Source: Tolypothrix sp. NIES-4075 (GTDB lineage Bacteria > Cyanobacteriota > Cyanobacteriia > Cyanobacteriales > Nostocaceae). From it: 64,000 bases of DNA. Under the pieces are notes generated by a model that made no database searches, was not told the DNA's origin, and saw only the letters and a program-made list of their open reading frames with translations. Location of the stretch: the NCBI RefSeq assembly GCF_002218085.1, contig NZ_BDUC01000006.1, positions 372,001 to 436,000 on the forward strand, given 5' to 3'. Position numbers and translations under genes: made by a program. Positions 34,993-44,255 of the stretch are shown piece after piece (the first letter of the stretch is position 1; each line of letters starts with the position of its first letter).

Positions 34993-35535
34993 TCACCGTC
35001 CAAACATCAAAGCATCCAGCGAATATGCACCTGGACCTAAAACCGCGATCGCAATCAGCATAATACAGTACATAAAGGCTTTTTCCCAACTTGGCGGTTC
35101 ACCTTTTCCGTCTGGACCTTTATACTGTTCTTCCGGAATTTGATATGGATCTTTGGCTACAATTGGCTTACCTCCAGAAATGTCTAAATATGCTGCGAAC
35201 ACCATTGAGCAGAAAATGGGCAAAGTTGCCAAAAGTGTAAGAAATCCAATAATTAAGCAAATTCCACCACCTAACATAGATGCAGCTGAGAGAAAGCACA
35301 TAAAAATAGGCATTTTCAGAGACTCAGCCCACTGTCGCAGGTGGGTTATCTTCGGATAACCGTGTAGTATAAATAACCAGCCAACGCTGACTCTTAGTAG
35401 TAAAAGCACCAAACCTGGGAGTCCATCGGGATACGAAGTATTGAGCGAACTGACTAAGTTTAGACCTAATCTTGGGAGATTAAATGAAGCGACTAGAAAA
35501 GAAATTGCGAAGGCGATCGCATATTTGTAAATCAT
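34993..35535 (-). CDS. DoxX family membrane protein
   Basis: A 180-residue protein with four hydrophobic segments and the DoxX pattern LLLLRVSVGWLFILHGYPKI and LGGGICLIIGFLTLLATLP. DoxX proteins occur near oxidoreductases and are thought to take part in membrane redox or thiol/oxidative stress complexes. Its start overlaps the end of the upstream lactonase gene by 4 bp, so the two are translationally coupled. Confidence 0.87.
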   Translation of the reverse strand: MIYKYAIAFAISFLVASFNLPRLGLNLVSSLNTSYPDGLPGLVLLLLRVSVGWLFILHGYPKITHLRQWAESLKMPIFMCFLSAASMLGGGICLIIGFLTLLATLPIFCSMVFAAYLDISGGKPIVAKDPYQIPEEQYKGPDGKGEPPSWEKAFMYCIMLIAIAVLGPGAYSLDALMFGR

Positions 35536-36437
35536 TGCTGCACCCCACGAGTATTAAGGTAGATGGCATATAAAGATTCACCAGCCGTGATAAAAAGGCG
35601 GTTTTTTCCCACTTCACCAAAGGTAAGATTTGTAGAGGTTTCTGGAACTAGGATTTTACCCAACCGAGTACCATCGGGTGCAAACACCTGCACGCTATCC
35701 TTAGAGCTAGTAAAAATATTACCGTGTTCATCTACACGAAAACCGTCGGGTTGTCCTGGCTCAACGACTGCAAACGTGCGACCATCAATCGCTTGCTTAC
35801 CTTCCTTCACCGTATATACACGGATATAATGATGTCCTTGGGGATAGTCAAACTCAGAAGTATCTGATACATATAAAAAACTTTCGTCCGGGCTAAAAGC
35901 CAGACCATTAGGGCGTTCCATGTCTGTCACAACTGGATAAATTTCACCCGTTGCTGGGTCGAAACGATACACGTAACTTCCCGCTTGTTCTTCTTTGCCC
36001 CCGTATCCTTGGTTTGGCTGAGTCAGTCCATAGGGTGGATCGGTAAACCAGATTGTACCATCACGCTTCACTACTAAGTCATTGGGGCTGTTGAGGCGCT
36101 TACCTTGGTAACGATCTACTAAAGTTTTCCACTCACCGTTGTGTTCGCGGCGGATAATAGCGCGATCGCCTGACGAACATGCAACCAGACGACCTTCTAA
36201 ATCTCGATAATTACCACTTTGATAGTTCGATGGATCTCGCAAAACGCTTACACCGTCGCTGTTGTTCCAGCGCAACAGGCGATTACCGTGAGCATCACTC
36301 CAGATAATGCTATCATCTTCGTGGAAGTAAACCGGACCTTCGCTATGAACTGCGCCTAAAGCAAGCTTTTGAAGTGTCGCATCTGGACGCACGAGTTTAG
36401 ACAGGCGATCATCATAAATTTCGATGGCTTCAGGCAT
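35532..36437 (-). CDS. SMP-30/gluconolactonase family protein
   Basis: A 301-residue six-bladed beta-propeller protein. Motifs: LGAVHSEGPVYFHEDDSI with the metal-binding Glu, SPNDLVVKRDGTIWFTDPPY, ERPNGLAFSPDESFLYVSDT and GQPDGFRVDEHGNIFTSS; the Asn and Asp ligands of the SMP-30 site are visible (SPND, RPNG, SPDE). Such enzymes hydrolyse sugar lactones to aldonic acids. Immediately followed by DoxX with a 4-bp overlap. The GMC oxidoreductase at 37591 would be a natural source of lactone. Confidence 0.87.
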   Translation of the reverse strand: MPEAIEIYDDRLSKLVRPDATLQKLALGAVHSEGPVYFHEDDSIIWSDAHGNRLLRWNNSDGVSVLRDPSNYQSGNYRDLEGRLVACSSGDRAIIRREHNGEWKTLVDRYQGKRLNSPNDLVVKRDGTIWFTDPPYGLTQPNQGYGGKEEQAGSYVYRFDPATGEIYPVVTDMERPNGLAFSPDESFLYVSDTSEFDYPQGHHYIRVYTVKEGKQAIDGRTFAVVEPGQPDGFRVDEHGNIFTSSKDSVQVFAPDGTRLGKILVPETSTNLTFGEVGKNRLFITAGESLYAIYLNTRGVQQ

Positions 36438-36967
36438 AAATATCTCTTGCCTTTTAATTTGGTTATTGATGACAATGACAGCTCCCTTGAACCATGCTAA
36501 TTGTCATTTTATTGCTCTCAATTCACCTCAAACCATAGATATAAATTAGGCAAAAATCTTTAGAATAAGCTTATTCATTTTTTATAATTACAATGTATAC
36601 CTGATTTGATTAAATTATTACAAAAGTGAAATTTAAGTCTCTCGATAGATATAAATCACAAATCAGCCCTTAGACTGAGGAAATCCTGTCTTTTCAGTCT
36701 TAGCCTGAGTCTAGTAATTTCTCGTGAAAGCCATTTATAATTGTCGCTATTGAAAAGATTATCGTTTAGTAAAAGCTGAAAAGAAGTTTTAAGAATAGAT
36801 TAAATCATGAATATATAGAGGTTAAGAATTTTCAATAATTTCCTAGTAGTTGCAAAAGCAGTATTGCTGCTAAAAATAAAATACTACATAGTGAAGTTAT
36901 ATTTATAAATGAAGTTGCCGACTCACAACAAGTCAAAGAAAAAAATGGTTTCAACAGAGGTATTAGA
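36438..36967. other. AT-rich divergent intergenic region
   Basis: About 530 bp without a supported gene. Between the lactonase and the truncated royal-jelly-type gene; has several A/T tracts. A short stretch TTAGACTGAGG ... GCCTGAGTCTA near 36671-36717 can pair imperfectly. Confidence 0.4.
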
Positions 36968-37483
36968 ATGGTCAACATTGCCGCAACCAATTCTACTAAT
37001 ATTCCCTTACTTCCTTCTGAGAAAGCCATTGGTAACTTAGAGTTAGTTACACTTTTTGACGAACCTATGCCTATCGGTGTAGTGGTATGTAAAAAAGGAC
37101 GCATTTTTATCAGCTACCCCCGGTTGGTTGATGATATTGACTTTACTGTAGCCGAACTTAAGCAGCCGAATCAAAGAAATGGTCATCGCGTTTGCTACCC
37201 CAATGCAGAGATACATAGACAAGATGGGGCACCACCATCTGAGCGGTTGCTTTCGGTTCAAGGAATGACACTGGATGCACGCGATCGCCTTTGGTTATTA
37301 GACCACGCTAAAATTAAGCAAAATCCCGTCCCTGCCGGCGCACCGAAGCTTGTTGGTGTTGACTTGGAGACTAACCAAACTTTTCAGAAGATTATATTTC
37401 CAGAAGCGATCGCCTCTGCCAAGTCTACCCTATGGGCAAGATTTACGGGAAAAACCGTATGTGCTATTTCGCTTCAAAATTGA
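36968..37483 (+). pseudogene. Major royal jelly/yellow family protein, truncated
   Basis: The first half is recognisable: LPLLPSEKAIGNLELVTLFD-like start, PIGVVVCKKGRIFISYPR, then VQGMTLDARDRLWLLDHAK and PKLVGVDLETNQTFQ, the bacterial MRJP/yellow beta-propeller. Homology ends at PEAIASA; the last 20 codons are unrelated and the remaining blades (roughly 200 residues) are absent. I call it a 3'-deleted gene. Members of the family are often found beside GMC oxidoreductases and gluconolactonases. Confidence 0.65.
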
Positions 37484-37590
37484 GCAAGAGCCAGTATTGC
37501 ATTGATTCAGAAAAAATACGCATTTTTCAAAAGTTGGAAAAAGACTCTTATAAAGCCGCCGGATGAAGAAGCAGACAATGGTTAAATAAC

Positions 37591-39162
37591 ATGATTACCA
37601 AGAGCGATCGCTATGACATTATCATTATTGGTACTGGTGCAGGAGGTGGAACCCTAGCCTATCGCCTAGCACCAACGGGTAAGAAAATTTTAGTGTTAGA
37701 GCGGGGTGATTTTTTACCCAGAGAAAAAGAAAATTGGAGTGCGTCAGAGGTTTACCAAAAAGAGCGATACCACACCGACGAACATTGGTATGACAAAGAT
37801 GGTAAAGCTTTTCGTCCCCAAACTGGCTACTGGGTAGGCGGCAATACCAAATTGTATGGTTCGGCATTATTACGACTGCGAGAGCGGGATTTTGAGCAGG
37901 TTATCCATAAAGGCGGCATTTCTCCTGCCTGGGAACTGAAATATCAGGACTTTGAGCCGTATTACACCCAGGCAGAAAAGTTGTATGATGTTCATGCTAT
38001 TCAAGGAGAAGATCCGACCGATCCGCCTCGCAGCGAACCATATCCCTATCCTCCAATCAGTCATGAGCCGGATATGCAGGAAATTTCTGACGGCATCAAA
38101 GAACTGGGCTACTACCCATTCCATTTGCCGATGGGAATGAAGCTAAACGAGCTTGACTTTACCAACAGTCCCTGTATTCGCTGCAATACCCATGACGGCT
38201 ATCCCTGTCTTGTTCATGCCAAGGCTGATGCTGAAGTTAATGCTATTCGTCCCATCCGCGATAACTCGAATGTGACGTTGTTGACGAAAGCCAAGGTTTT
38301 AAAACTGCATACAAATGAGTCTGGACGGGAAATAACCGCAGTCGAAACCGATGTCAACGGCGATTTGCATCATTTCTCGGCGGATATTGTCGTGGTTGCT
38401 TGTGGTGCGATTAACTCTGCTGCTTTGCTGTTGCGCTCAGAAGACGATAAACATCCTAACGGATTAGCGAACAGTTCCGATCAGGTGGGGCGAAATTTGA
38501 TGAAGCAGCAGGAATTTGCGCTTTTGTCAATCCACTTTGAACCTAACAAAGCAAACTTTCAGAAGACGATCGCCATTAACGATTTTTACTGGGGTGAACC
38601 GGATTTTCCCTATCCAATGGGGATGGTACAAAATACCGGAAATGTGCTTGCGGATATGATTCCAGGAGAAGCACCCCCCTTGTTAGCACCTTTTGCGAAA
38701 CTGATTCCAGAGTTTGGACTCCACCAAATTGCTGAACGTTCGGTGGGATGGTGGCTGCAAACTGAAGACTTACCCGATGCTAACAATCGCGTGCGTGTTG
38801 TCGGTGATAAGCTGCATTTAGATTACACCCTGAATAATACCGAAGCTGCCCAACGCCTAGTTCATCGCTGGACATCGGTGATGAAATCCATCCCGCGAAA
38901 AGCGATGCACGTCATCCCGTTTGGTCTTTATCCACGCAATGAGATTCCCCTAGAAGCAGTGGCTCATCAATGCGGTACTTGTCGTTTTGGTAGCGATCCG
39001 AAAACTTCAGTGCTGGATCTCAACTGCCGCACTCATGATGTTGATAATCTTTACGTTGTCGATAGTAGCTTCTTCCCCTCAAATACCGGGGTTAACCCAA
39101 CGCTGACAATTATTGCTAACGCTTTGCGTGTTGGCGATCATTTAGCTCAAAGATTGAAATAG
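37591..39162 (+). CDS. GMC family oxidoreductase (glucose-methanol-choline)
   Basis: A 523-residue FAD flavoprotein. N-terminal Rossmann motif IIIGTGAGGGTLAYRLA with the following ERGDFLPRE; GYWVGGNTKLYGSALLRL binds the flavin. The C-terminal GMC segment has HQCGTCRFGSDPKTSVLD and LYVVDSSFFPSNTGVNP, with the His/Asn active-site pair. Oxidises an alcohol or sugar, with electrons passed to O2 or a membrane acceptor. No signal peptide. A conserved cysteine cluster (CIRCNTHDGYPCLVHAKAD) matches the FAD-containing cyanobacterial GMC group and the gluconate dehydrogenase large-subunit family. Confidence 0.87.
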   Translation: MITKSDRYDIIIIGTGAGGGTLAYRLAPTGKKILVLERGDFLPREKENWSASEVYQKERYHTDEHWYDKDGKAFRPQTGYWVGGNTKLYGSALLRLRERDFEQVIHKGGISPAWELKYQDFEPYYTQAEKLYDVHAIQGEDPTDPPRSEPYPYPPISHEPDMQEISDGIKELGYYPFHLPMGMKLNELDFTNSPCIRCNTHDGYPCLVHAKADAEVNAIRPIRDNSNVTLLTKAKVLKLHTNESGREITAVETDVNGDLHHFSADIVVVACGAINSAALLLRSEDDKHPNGLANSSDQVGRNLMKQQEFALLSIHFEPNKANFQKTIAINDFYWGEPDFPYPMGMVQNTGNVLADMIPGEAPPLLAPFAKLIPEFGLHQIAERSVGWWLQTEDLPDANNRVRVVGDKLHLDYTLNNTEAAQRLVHRWTSVMKSIPRKAMHVIPFGLYPRNEIPLEAVAHQCGTCRFGSDPKTSVLDLNCRTHDVDNLYVVDSSFFPSNTGVNPTLTIIANALRVGDHLAQRLK

Positions 39163-39170
39163 ATTAGTTA

Positions 39171-39289
39171 TATCAAGTCCGGTTAATCACTTATGATTAC
39201 CGCGTCTGAGCAAAAATCCCAAAAGCCTCTTTCCCCTGCCCCCTGCACTCTTTGCGGTCTAAATGATAAGTCTTAAACCGGACACGATA
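39171..39289. repeat. MITE-like element with imperfect 27-bp inverted ends
   Basis: Left end TATCAAGTCCGGTTAATCAC and right end, on the other strand, TATCGTGTCCGGTTTAAGAC match over most positions; about 120 bp in all, no coding capacity. Confidence 0.6.
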
Positions 39290-39322
39290 TTATTGGTCAT
39301 TTGTGACAAAGGACGAATATTT

Positions 39323-39673
39323 ATGATTAACTCTGAACAACCAATTAAACCAGAAGATGAATCTCAAAATTCTGACTCAGAAGCGACAGATTCCCAAATT
39401 GCTACAGGTTTAGGTGCTGTAGGGGGTGGTGTGGCGGGAGCCGCGTTAGGTCGCTCCATAATTGGTGGTAAGATCGGTGCTGCTATTGGTGGGGTTGCGG
39501 GAGCGATCGCTGGTGGTGTTGCAGGCAATAAGCTGGCAGAATTCGCTCTTGAAGTAACTGAAGAACTCAACCCGACAGTTGGGTTGAAGTTAGGAGCCGA
39601 TAATAAACCAGTCGAGTTACCCCGTCATTATAGTTGGGAAGAACTACAGGCGCTATCAAAACCACAAATATAG
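39323..39673 (+). CDS. Small glycine-zipper protein
   Basis: About 116 residues from ATG 39323 (MINSEQPIKPEDESQ), with ACAAAGGACG upstream as a ribosome-binding-like stretch. Residues about 28-75 are Gly/Ala-rich with GAVGGGVAGAALG and GGVAGAIAGGVAG, a glycine-zipper membrane hairpin, followed by a polar tail (VELPRHYSWEELQAL). Such proteins often sit in membranes; the function is unknown. The upstream frame to 39263 covers the repeat and is not used. Confidence 0.65.
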   Translation: MINSEQPIKPEDESQNSDSEATDSQIATGLGAVGGGVAGAALGRSIIGGKIGAAIGGVAGAIAGGVAGNKLAEFALEVTEELNPTVGLKLGADNKPVELPRHYSWEELQALSKPQI

Positions 39674-39838
39674 AAACCACTTAGTACATTAGACCCACCT
39701 CATCCACATACACCAGCTACATTACGGTTTCGTAACAATTAGTAACTGAAAGTAGCTTTCTTACTATCGAAGTTGTCAGTACTGGGTAACTTCTCGCTAG
39801 ATTAGAGAAACTAGGCTGGTGAGTCGCGCAGGTGTCGA

Positions 39839-41047
39839 ATGCTGCAAGCAGAACAGATATTACAAAATCGTTACCAAATTCAACGTCAACTCGGCAATAA
39901 TGGAGTTCGCCAAACTTGGCTAGCAACAGATTTACAAGCTACTGATGTTGATAATTCTCTTGTTGTAGTTAAACTCCTTGCTTTTGGCGGTACTGTACAA
40001 TGGGATGACCTGAAACTTTTTGAACGAGAAGCACAAATTCTCAAACAGCTAAATCATCCCCGCATTCCCCGGTATCTCGATTATTTTTGTGTCGATGACC
40101 GAACACTTTGGTTTGGCTTGGTGCAAGAATATATCCCTGGTGAATCGCTCAAAGAGCAACTTAATGCGGGGAAAAGGTTTAGCCAAAAAGAAGTTAGAAA
40201 AATTGCTGTAGAGATTTTAAATATTCTCATGCATTTGCATGAGTTGAATCCTACAGTATTGCATCGCGATATTAAACCAAGTAATTTAATTTGGGGTGAA
40301 GATAATCATATTTATTTAGTTGATTTTGGCGCAGTTCAAGATAAAGCCGCAAAAGAAGGTGTAACTTTCACTGTGGTGGGAACTTATGGTTATGCACCGA
40401 TGGAACAATTTGGAGGTAGAGCGGTTCCAGCATCGGATCTCTATGCACTGGGAGCGTCTTTGATACATTTGTTAACAGGTACTGCTCCATCTGATTTACC
40501 AGTGCAGGAATTGCGGATTCAATTTGCTGACCGAGTTAATCTGAATTCGGCTTTTGTCGGTTGGCTGCAAAAGTTGGTAGAACCCGCACCAGAACAACGA
40601 TTTACAAGTGCCCGTCAAGCTTTGGAGGCACTCAAAAATGGCGTTGCTCTCAAAAGCGCTAAAAGCAATCAATTGCAGCGCAAAGAAATAATAAATAACT
40701 CTGGGTGCGGGATAAATAATACAGCCGAAGAAGTTCCTGATGAAATTAAGGGATGGAACTGGGGTGCATTTCTATTACCTTGGTTTTGGTTGTGGACTAA
40801 TCAAGTTTGGGTAGGATTGTTATGTTTTGTACCGCAAACTGGTTTTGTCGTCACTCTTGCCCTCGGTGCAAAAGGTAATGAATGGGCTTGGAAAAGTAGA
40901 AGGTGGCGCAGTATCGAACAATTTAAAGAACATCAAAGAGGCTGGGCGATCGCCGGACTTTTGATTTGGGCATCAATTGGTACGATCTTGGGGAAAGGTG
41001 CGATCGCTCTTCTCACCTCGATGCTGGAATTGCTAATTGGGTATTGA
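39839..41047 (+). CDS. Serine/threonine protein kinase with C-terminal membrane region
   Basis: A 402-residue Hanks-type kinase. Kinase domain about residues 10-270: YQIQRQLGNNGVRQTWLA (degenerate Gly loop), VVVKLLAFGG (ATP Lys), LHRDIKPSNLIW (HRD loop), LVDFGAVQD (DFG) and GTYGYAPMEQFGG (activation segment, APE-like). Residues about 300-402 contain two to three hydrophobic segments (WNWGAFLLPWFWLWTNQVWV and IAGLLIWASIGTIL). Cyanobacterial kinases of this type (Pkn family) act in stress and cell-surface regulation; target unknown. The final codons run into a heptamer repeat. Confidence 0.88.
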   Translation: MLQAEQILQNRYQIQRQLGNNGVRQTWLATDLQATDVDNSLVVVKLLAFGGTVQWDDLKLFEREAQILKQLNHPRIPRYLDYFCVDDRTLWFGLVQEYIPGESLKEQLNAGKRFSQKEVRKIAVEILNILMHLHELNPTVLHRDIKPSNLIWGEDNHIYLVDFGAVQDKAAKEGVTFTVVGTYGYAPMEQFGGRAVPASDLYALGASLIHLLTGTAPSDLPVQELRIQFADRVNLNSAFVGWLQKLVEPAPEQRFTSARQALEALKNGVALKSAKSNQLQRKEIINNSGCGINNTAEEVPDEIKGWNWGAFLLPWFWLWTNQVWVGLLCFVPQTGFVVTLALGAKGNEWAWKSRRWRSIEQFKEHQRGWAIAGLLIWASIGTILGKGAIALLTSMLELLIGY

Positions 41048-41277
41048 GAATTGGGAATTGGCAATAGGTAATTGGAAATTGGTAATTGGTGAGCCAGTGC
41101 GTTGGGGAGGCAGTGCGTTGGACGGGTTTCCCGGCAGCCGTGCACCTGCCGTCGGCTCTGCCGACTTGAAGCACAGCCTTTGAACCCCGAAGGGGTAATT
41201 GGGAATTGGGAATTGATGAGGGCTTTTCCTCATTACCCATTCTCTATTACCCATTACCCATTCCCCATTACCCATTC
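41036..41277. repeat. Mixed heptamer and GC-rich dispersed repeats
   Basis: Includes GGGAATTGG / GGTAATTGG units, then GCCAGTGCGTTGG, GGCAGTGCGTTGGACGGG and a CTTGAAGCA block matching 9476-9510, then CATTACCCATTC units. Small minus-strand frames across it are repeat translation. Confidence 0.7.
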
Positions 41278-41924
41278 ACTACTCCCACAGGACAAGCAAC
41301 ATTTGTCCCACCTAAGCCGCAATATCCACCGGGATTTTTGGCAAGATACTGCTGATGGTAGTCTTCTGCGTAATAATACTCAGGAGCATCCAAAATTTCT
41401 GTAGTAATCTTGCCATAACCTGCGGCGTTGAGGGCTTCTTGATAAGCGTCTCTTGATGCAATAGCCTCTTGCTTTTGAGCTTCAGAATACACGTACACTC
41501 CGGAACGATATTGAGTGCCGGTGTCATTACCCTGACGCATTCCTTGGGTGGGGTTGTGGCTTTCCCAGAAGGTTTTGAGCAATTGTGAGTAACTAATCAC
41601 CTTGGGATCGAAGACAACGCGGACTACTTCATTGTGACCGGTCATGCCGCTACATACTTCTTGATATGTGGGGTTGGGAGTTGAACCGGCTGCGTAACCT
41701 ACAGCAGTGGTGAAAACTCCGTCAAGTTGCCAGAATTTGCGTTCTGCACCCCAAAAGCAGCCCATACCAAATAATGCCAGTTCCATACCTTGGGGGAATG
41801 GTGGCTTGAGGGGATTACCGTTGACATAGTGACGGTTGGTTAGTGGCATTTCTTCTGCCCGTCCTGGCAAAGCTTCTTCAGGAGTAGGCACGGTTAGTTT
41901 TTTACCAAATCCAAATATCGCCAT
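41268..41924 (-). CDS. msrA: Peptide methionine sulfoxide reductase A
   Basis: A 218-residue enzyme that reduces methionine-S-sulfoxide in proteins, using thioredoxin. Motifs: LALFGMGCFWGAERKFWQL with the catalytic Cys, VGYAAGSTPNPTYQEVCSG, GHNEVVRVVFDPKVISY and GNDTGTQYRSGVY; YYYAEDYHQQYLAKNPGGYC near the end has the resolving region. An N-terminal extension of about 45 residues (GFGKKLTVPTPEEALPGR) is usual for cyanobacterial MsrA and contains no signal peptide. Confidence 0.94.
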   Translation of the reverse strand: MAIFGFGKKLTVPTPEEALPGRAEEMPLTNRHYVNGNPLKPPFPQGMELALFGMGCFWGAERKFWQLDGVFTTAVGYAAGSTPNPTYQEVCSGMTGHNEVVRVVFDPKVISYSQLLKTFWESHNPTQGMRQGNDTGTQYRSGVYVYSEAQKQEAIASRDAYQEALNAAGYGKITTEILDAPEYYYAEDYHQQYLAKNPGGYCGLGGTNVACPVGVVNG

Positions 41925-42156
41925 TGTTTTTGTTTTAATTTCTGAATAACGTCTTTACCTTAGTTAATATTGTAAAGATTTTGGGTATGTTACGGTATTC
42001 GGCGATCGCCCTAACTTCCTGCGTTTAACCGATCCAAAGCGAAATTTTTCGTTTCCATGCTCTATATGGAAAATCGCTTTCTCGTTGACCACATCCTACC
42101 CAGTCCTTTAAACCCTTATTATTCTTTGGATTTCACCCGATCGAGCGTGCCATTCT

Positions 42157-42894
42157 CTACAGAATGCTTTTCATCACCACCTGTCCCACAGGATCTGAGT
42201 TGATTTGGGATGATTCTAAGGTAACAATTAACCCTGATATATCTGAATAAAGGTCAGGGGGAATAGAAAGTTTGTCTAAAATCATGAACTGCGGATTAGA
42301 GCTTAACTGTCCGCAAGGTATCTTTTCATTGTCAACTAATGCCCAGAGCCGATAAACATGTCCTACAGGTGGAGCAGGAAGTTTCTGGATGAATATAGCG
42401 ATTTTTTGTTGCTGAGGATTCATTATAATCTTGCCAGAAGCAGTATTTGCTATGTCCATGCCTCTAAGGGAGAAAAGGCGAGTTTCAGAACTTTCGAGTA
42501 GTGTAGTGACATTTTTGGCAATACTCAGGTCTTGGCGCAAGCGATAATTTTCCAAACCTAAAACCAGAACCAACAGCGCAGCAATACTTGCAACAATTTT
42601 ACTCCACGGTAAGGGAGAGCGTTTTAATACTGGGGTAGGGTTAGCTGAAATGTCAGCAGCTTCGAGGATAGCTGAACGAAGATGTTGTGGAGGCTCTACT
42701 TCATTTAGCCCATAAAGCAGCTGTCCCATTACTTCTTCTAGATGATTCACCTCTGTGAGCAATTCAGGGTTTTCTGCGAGCAGTTGCCTAAATTCCTCAG
42801 CTTCTTCAGCGTCGAGGTTGCCTACTACATAACCTGCTGCTAATTCTTCTAAATACTCAGGAGTTGAAGATCTATTCATAGTGCAACTATCCAA
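42157..42894 (-). CDS. Anti-sigma factor (RskA-type C-terminal domain)
   Basis: A 245-residue membrane protein. The N-terminal cytosolic part (about 1-95) resembles an anti-sigma domain (YLEELAAGYVVGNLDAEEAE) but lacks the HxxxCxxC zinc motif. One membrane segment follows at about 96-116 (IVASIAALLVLVLGL), then a periplasmic RskA domain (FIQKLPAPPVGHVYRLWALV and GLIVTLES). It overlaps the sigma factor gene by 8 bp, so it should inhibit that sigma factor. The internal ATG at 42879 is an alternative start. Confidence 0.87.
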   Translation of the reverse strand: MDSCTMNRSSTPEYLEELAAGYVVGNLDAEEAEEFRQLLAENPELLTEVNHLEEVMGQLLYGLNEVEPPQHLRSAILEAADISANPTPVLKRSPLPWSKIVASIAALLVLVLGLENYRLRQDLSIAKNVTTLLESSETRLFSLRGMDIANTASGKIIMNPQQQKIAIFIQKLPAPPVGHVYRLWALVDNEKIPCGQLSSNPQFMILDKLSIPPDLYSDISGLIVTLESSQINSDPVGQVVMKSIL

Positions 42895-43540
42895 TTGAAT
42901 CTCGTAGGATTTGCTTCAGTTTCAGCAGACCTTGACGGGTTCGAGTCTTGACTGTCCCTAAAGGGATATCTAGTTGTTGAGCAATTTCCGATTGACTGAA
43001 TCCTTTGTCGTAAGCCATTTCTAATACCTGACGTTGTTCTTGGGGAAGTTGTGCTAAGGCAGAGCGAACGTGCTGGGAACGCTCTTGATAGGAAGCCTGT
43101 TCAAAAGGAGTAGAAGAGTCTGTTTCTTGCCGTTCTGTTTGACCCCAGCGTTCAAGGAGTTTTAAGTTTCTCCCACGAGAACGAAGTTTGTCGATCGCAC
43201 GTGAGCGAGTCATGGTGATTAGATATCTGATGAAATAGCCATGCTGGGGATTATAGGTAACATTACGCCACAGAGCCAGAAAAATTTCTTGGGTCAAGTC
43301 TTCTGCCTCTTGAGAATTTTTTAAGACTTTGAGTGCTACCCCGTAGACAAGACTACCGTAGCGATCGTAGAGAATACTAAACGCCGAAGGTTGCCTAGTC
43401 TTGAGTGCCTGAAATAGCTCTGCATCCGTTAGAGGCGATGGAGCTTCTTGAGGCTTATCATTAAAAGAGCTAGGCTCCATGCGTTTTCGATAATAAACCT
43501 GAGCAGGTAATTTCAGAGTCGCTTCCAATCCTTGTTTCAC
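42887..43540 (-). CDS. ECF-type RNA polymerase sigma factor
   Basis: A 217-residue group 4 sigma factor. Region 2 (about 55-120): FSILYDRYGSLVYGVALKVL, EAEDLTQEIFLALWRN, and ITMTRSRAIDKLRSR for -10 recognition. Region 4 (about 150-210): LAQLPQEQRQVLEMAYDKGF and SQSEIAQQLDIPLGTVKTR, the HTH for -35 recognition. The start may be the GTG at 43540 or the ATG at 43480 (MEPSSFNDK). It heads an operon with its anti-sigma factor and lies opposite an exported-protein gene set that it could control. Confidence 0.92.
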   Translation of the reverse strand: MKQGLEATLKLPAQVYYRKRMEPSSFNDKPQEAPSPLTDAELFQALKTRQPSAFSILYDRYGSLVYGVALKVLKNSQEAEDLTQEIFLALWRNVTYNPQHGYFIRYLITMTRSRAIDKLRSRGRNLKLLERWGQTERQETDSSTPFEQASYQERSQHVRSALAQLPQEQRQVLEMAYDKGFSQSEIAQQLDIPLGTVKTRTRQGLLKLKQILRDSIG

Positions 43541-43794
43541 AGCGTCTTTCTCAAAACAGAACTGAATTCCCTTTATCTACTAAGACGACTGCCGCAGCGG
43601 ATTGGATTTATCTCGAACTTGCCTTAATAAATACTACCAAATAATTTAAATCCAAAATTCAACCACATTCGTCTTTAAAGATAGAGATTACTAAGTTGGG
43701 CTGACTGAACATTATATGTAGATTTCAGTTAGCAGCTTGGCTACTACAAATTCAACTACGTAACTCCTACTTGATTCAACTAGGAGGTTGAGCC

Positions 43795-44160
43795 ATGAAA
43801 CGTTTTATTCTTGCTGGTTTATCGGCTGTACTCATTGTTGCAGCCATCGTGCCTGCTGTAAAAGCTCAAACGCTAGTACAGCGTCGGTTAACGACATTCA
43901 ACCCTGCGGTGACGAATAAAGCCTCTACGAGTCAGTTAACGCCTTTCGATCTCGTTTATCTGGCTTATCGAGGTTACTTGGGCGTCCAAGGCATTCCCAG
44001 TTACAATTCCCTGATATTATCTCACGAATTTGGCAGAATTAGCGCCAAAGACGTTGTTCAGAGTGCGGTCAAGGCTAATCGACTTTCCGAAGAGACTCTA
44101 GCCGATAAAAGCTATCTGAGAGCGGTTGAAGATCAGCTGACGATGCTTGATAAAGACTAA
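43795..44160 (+). CDS. Secreted protein of unknown function in the sigma factor locus
   Basis: A 121-residue protein with an N-terminal signal peptide (MKRFILAGLSAVLIVAAIV, cleavage near VKA-QT) and a strong ribosome-binding site (AGGAGG, nine bases before the ATG). The mature part has FDLVYLAYRGYLGVQGIPSY and ends DQLTMLDKD. I do not recognise the family, though exported proteins of this size are common next to ECF sigma/anti-sigma pairs. The nearby promoter region (43541-43794) is where the sigma factor may act. Confidence 0.7.
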   Translation: MKRFILAGLSAVLIVAAIVPAVKAQTLVQRRLTTFNPAVTNKASTSQLTPFDLVYLAYRGYLGVQGIPSYNSLILSHEFGRISAKDVVQSAVKANRLSEETLADKSYLRAVEDQLTMLDKD

Positions 44161-44255
44161 ATAATCGATTTGTTGAAGGTCAAATGGGGAATAAAGAATC
44201 CGGTGGATAAGCTTGGGTTCTTTTCCTTCCCCACTCTGTTCAAAGGAGTTTGCCA

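Noticed and set aside
36671..36717. Possible RNA hairpin in the lactonase/MRJP gap
   Set aside because: Pairing is imperfect and no known riboswitch or ncRNA pattern is visible.
39290..39325. Similarity of VICDKGRIFMI upstream of the glycine-zipper gene to VVVCKKGRIFISY in the truncated royal-jelly gene
   Set aside because: The DNA match is only about 28 bp and may be chance; not enough to claim a duplicated fragment.
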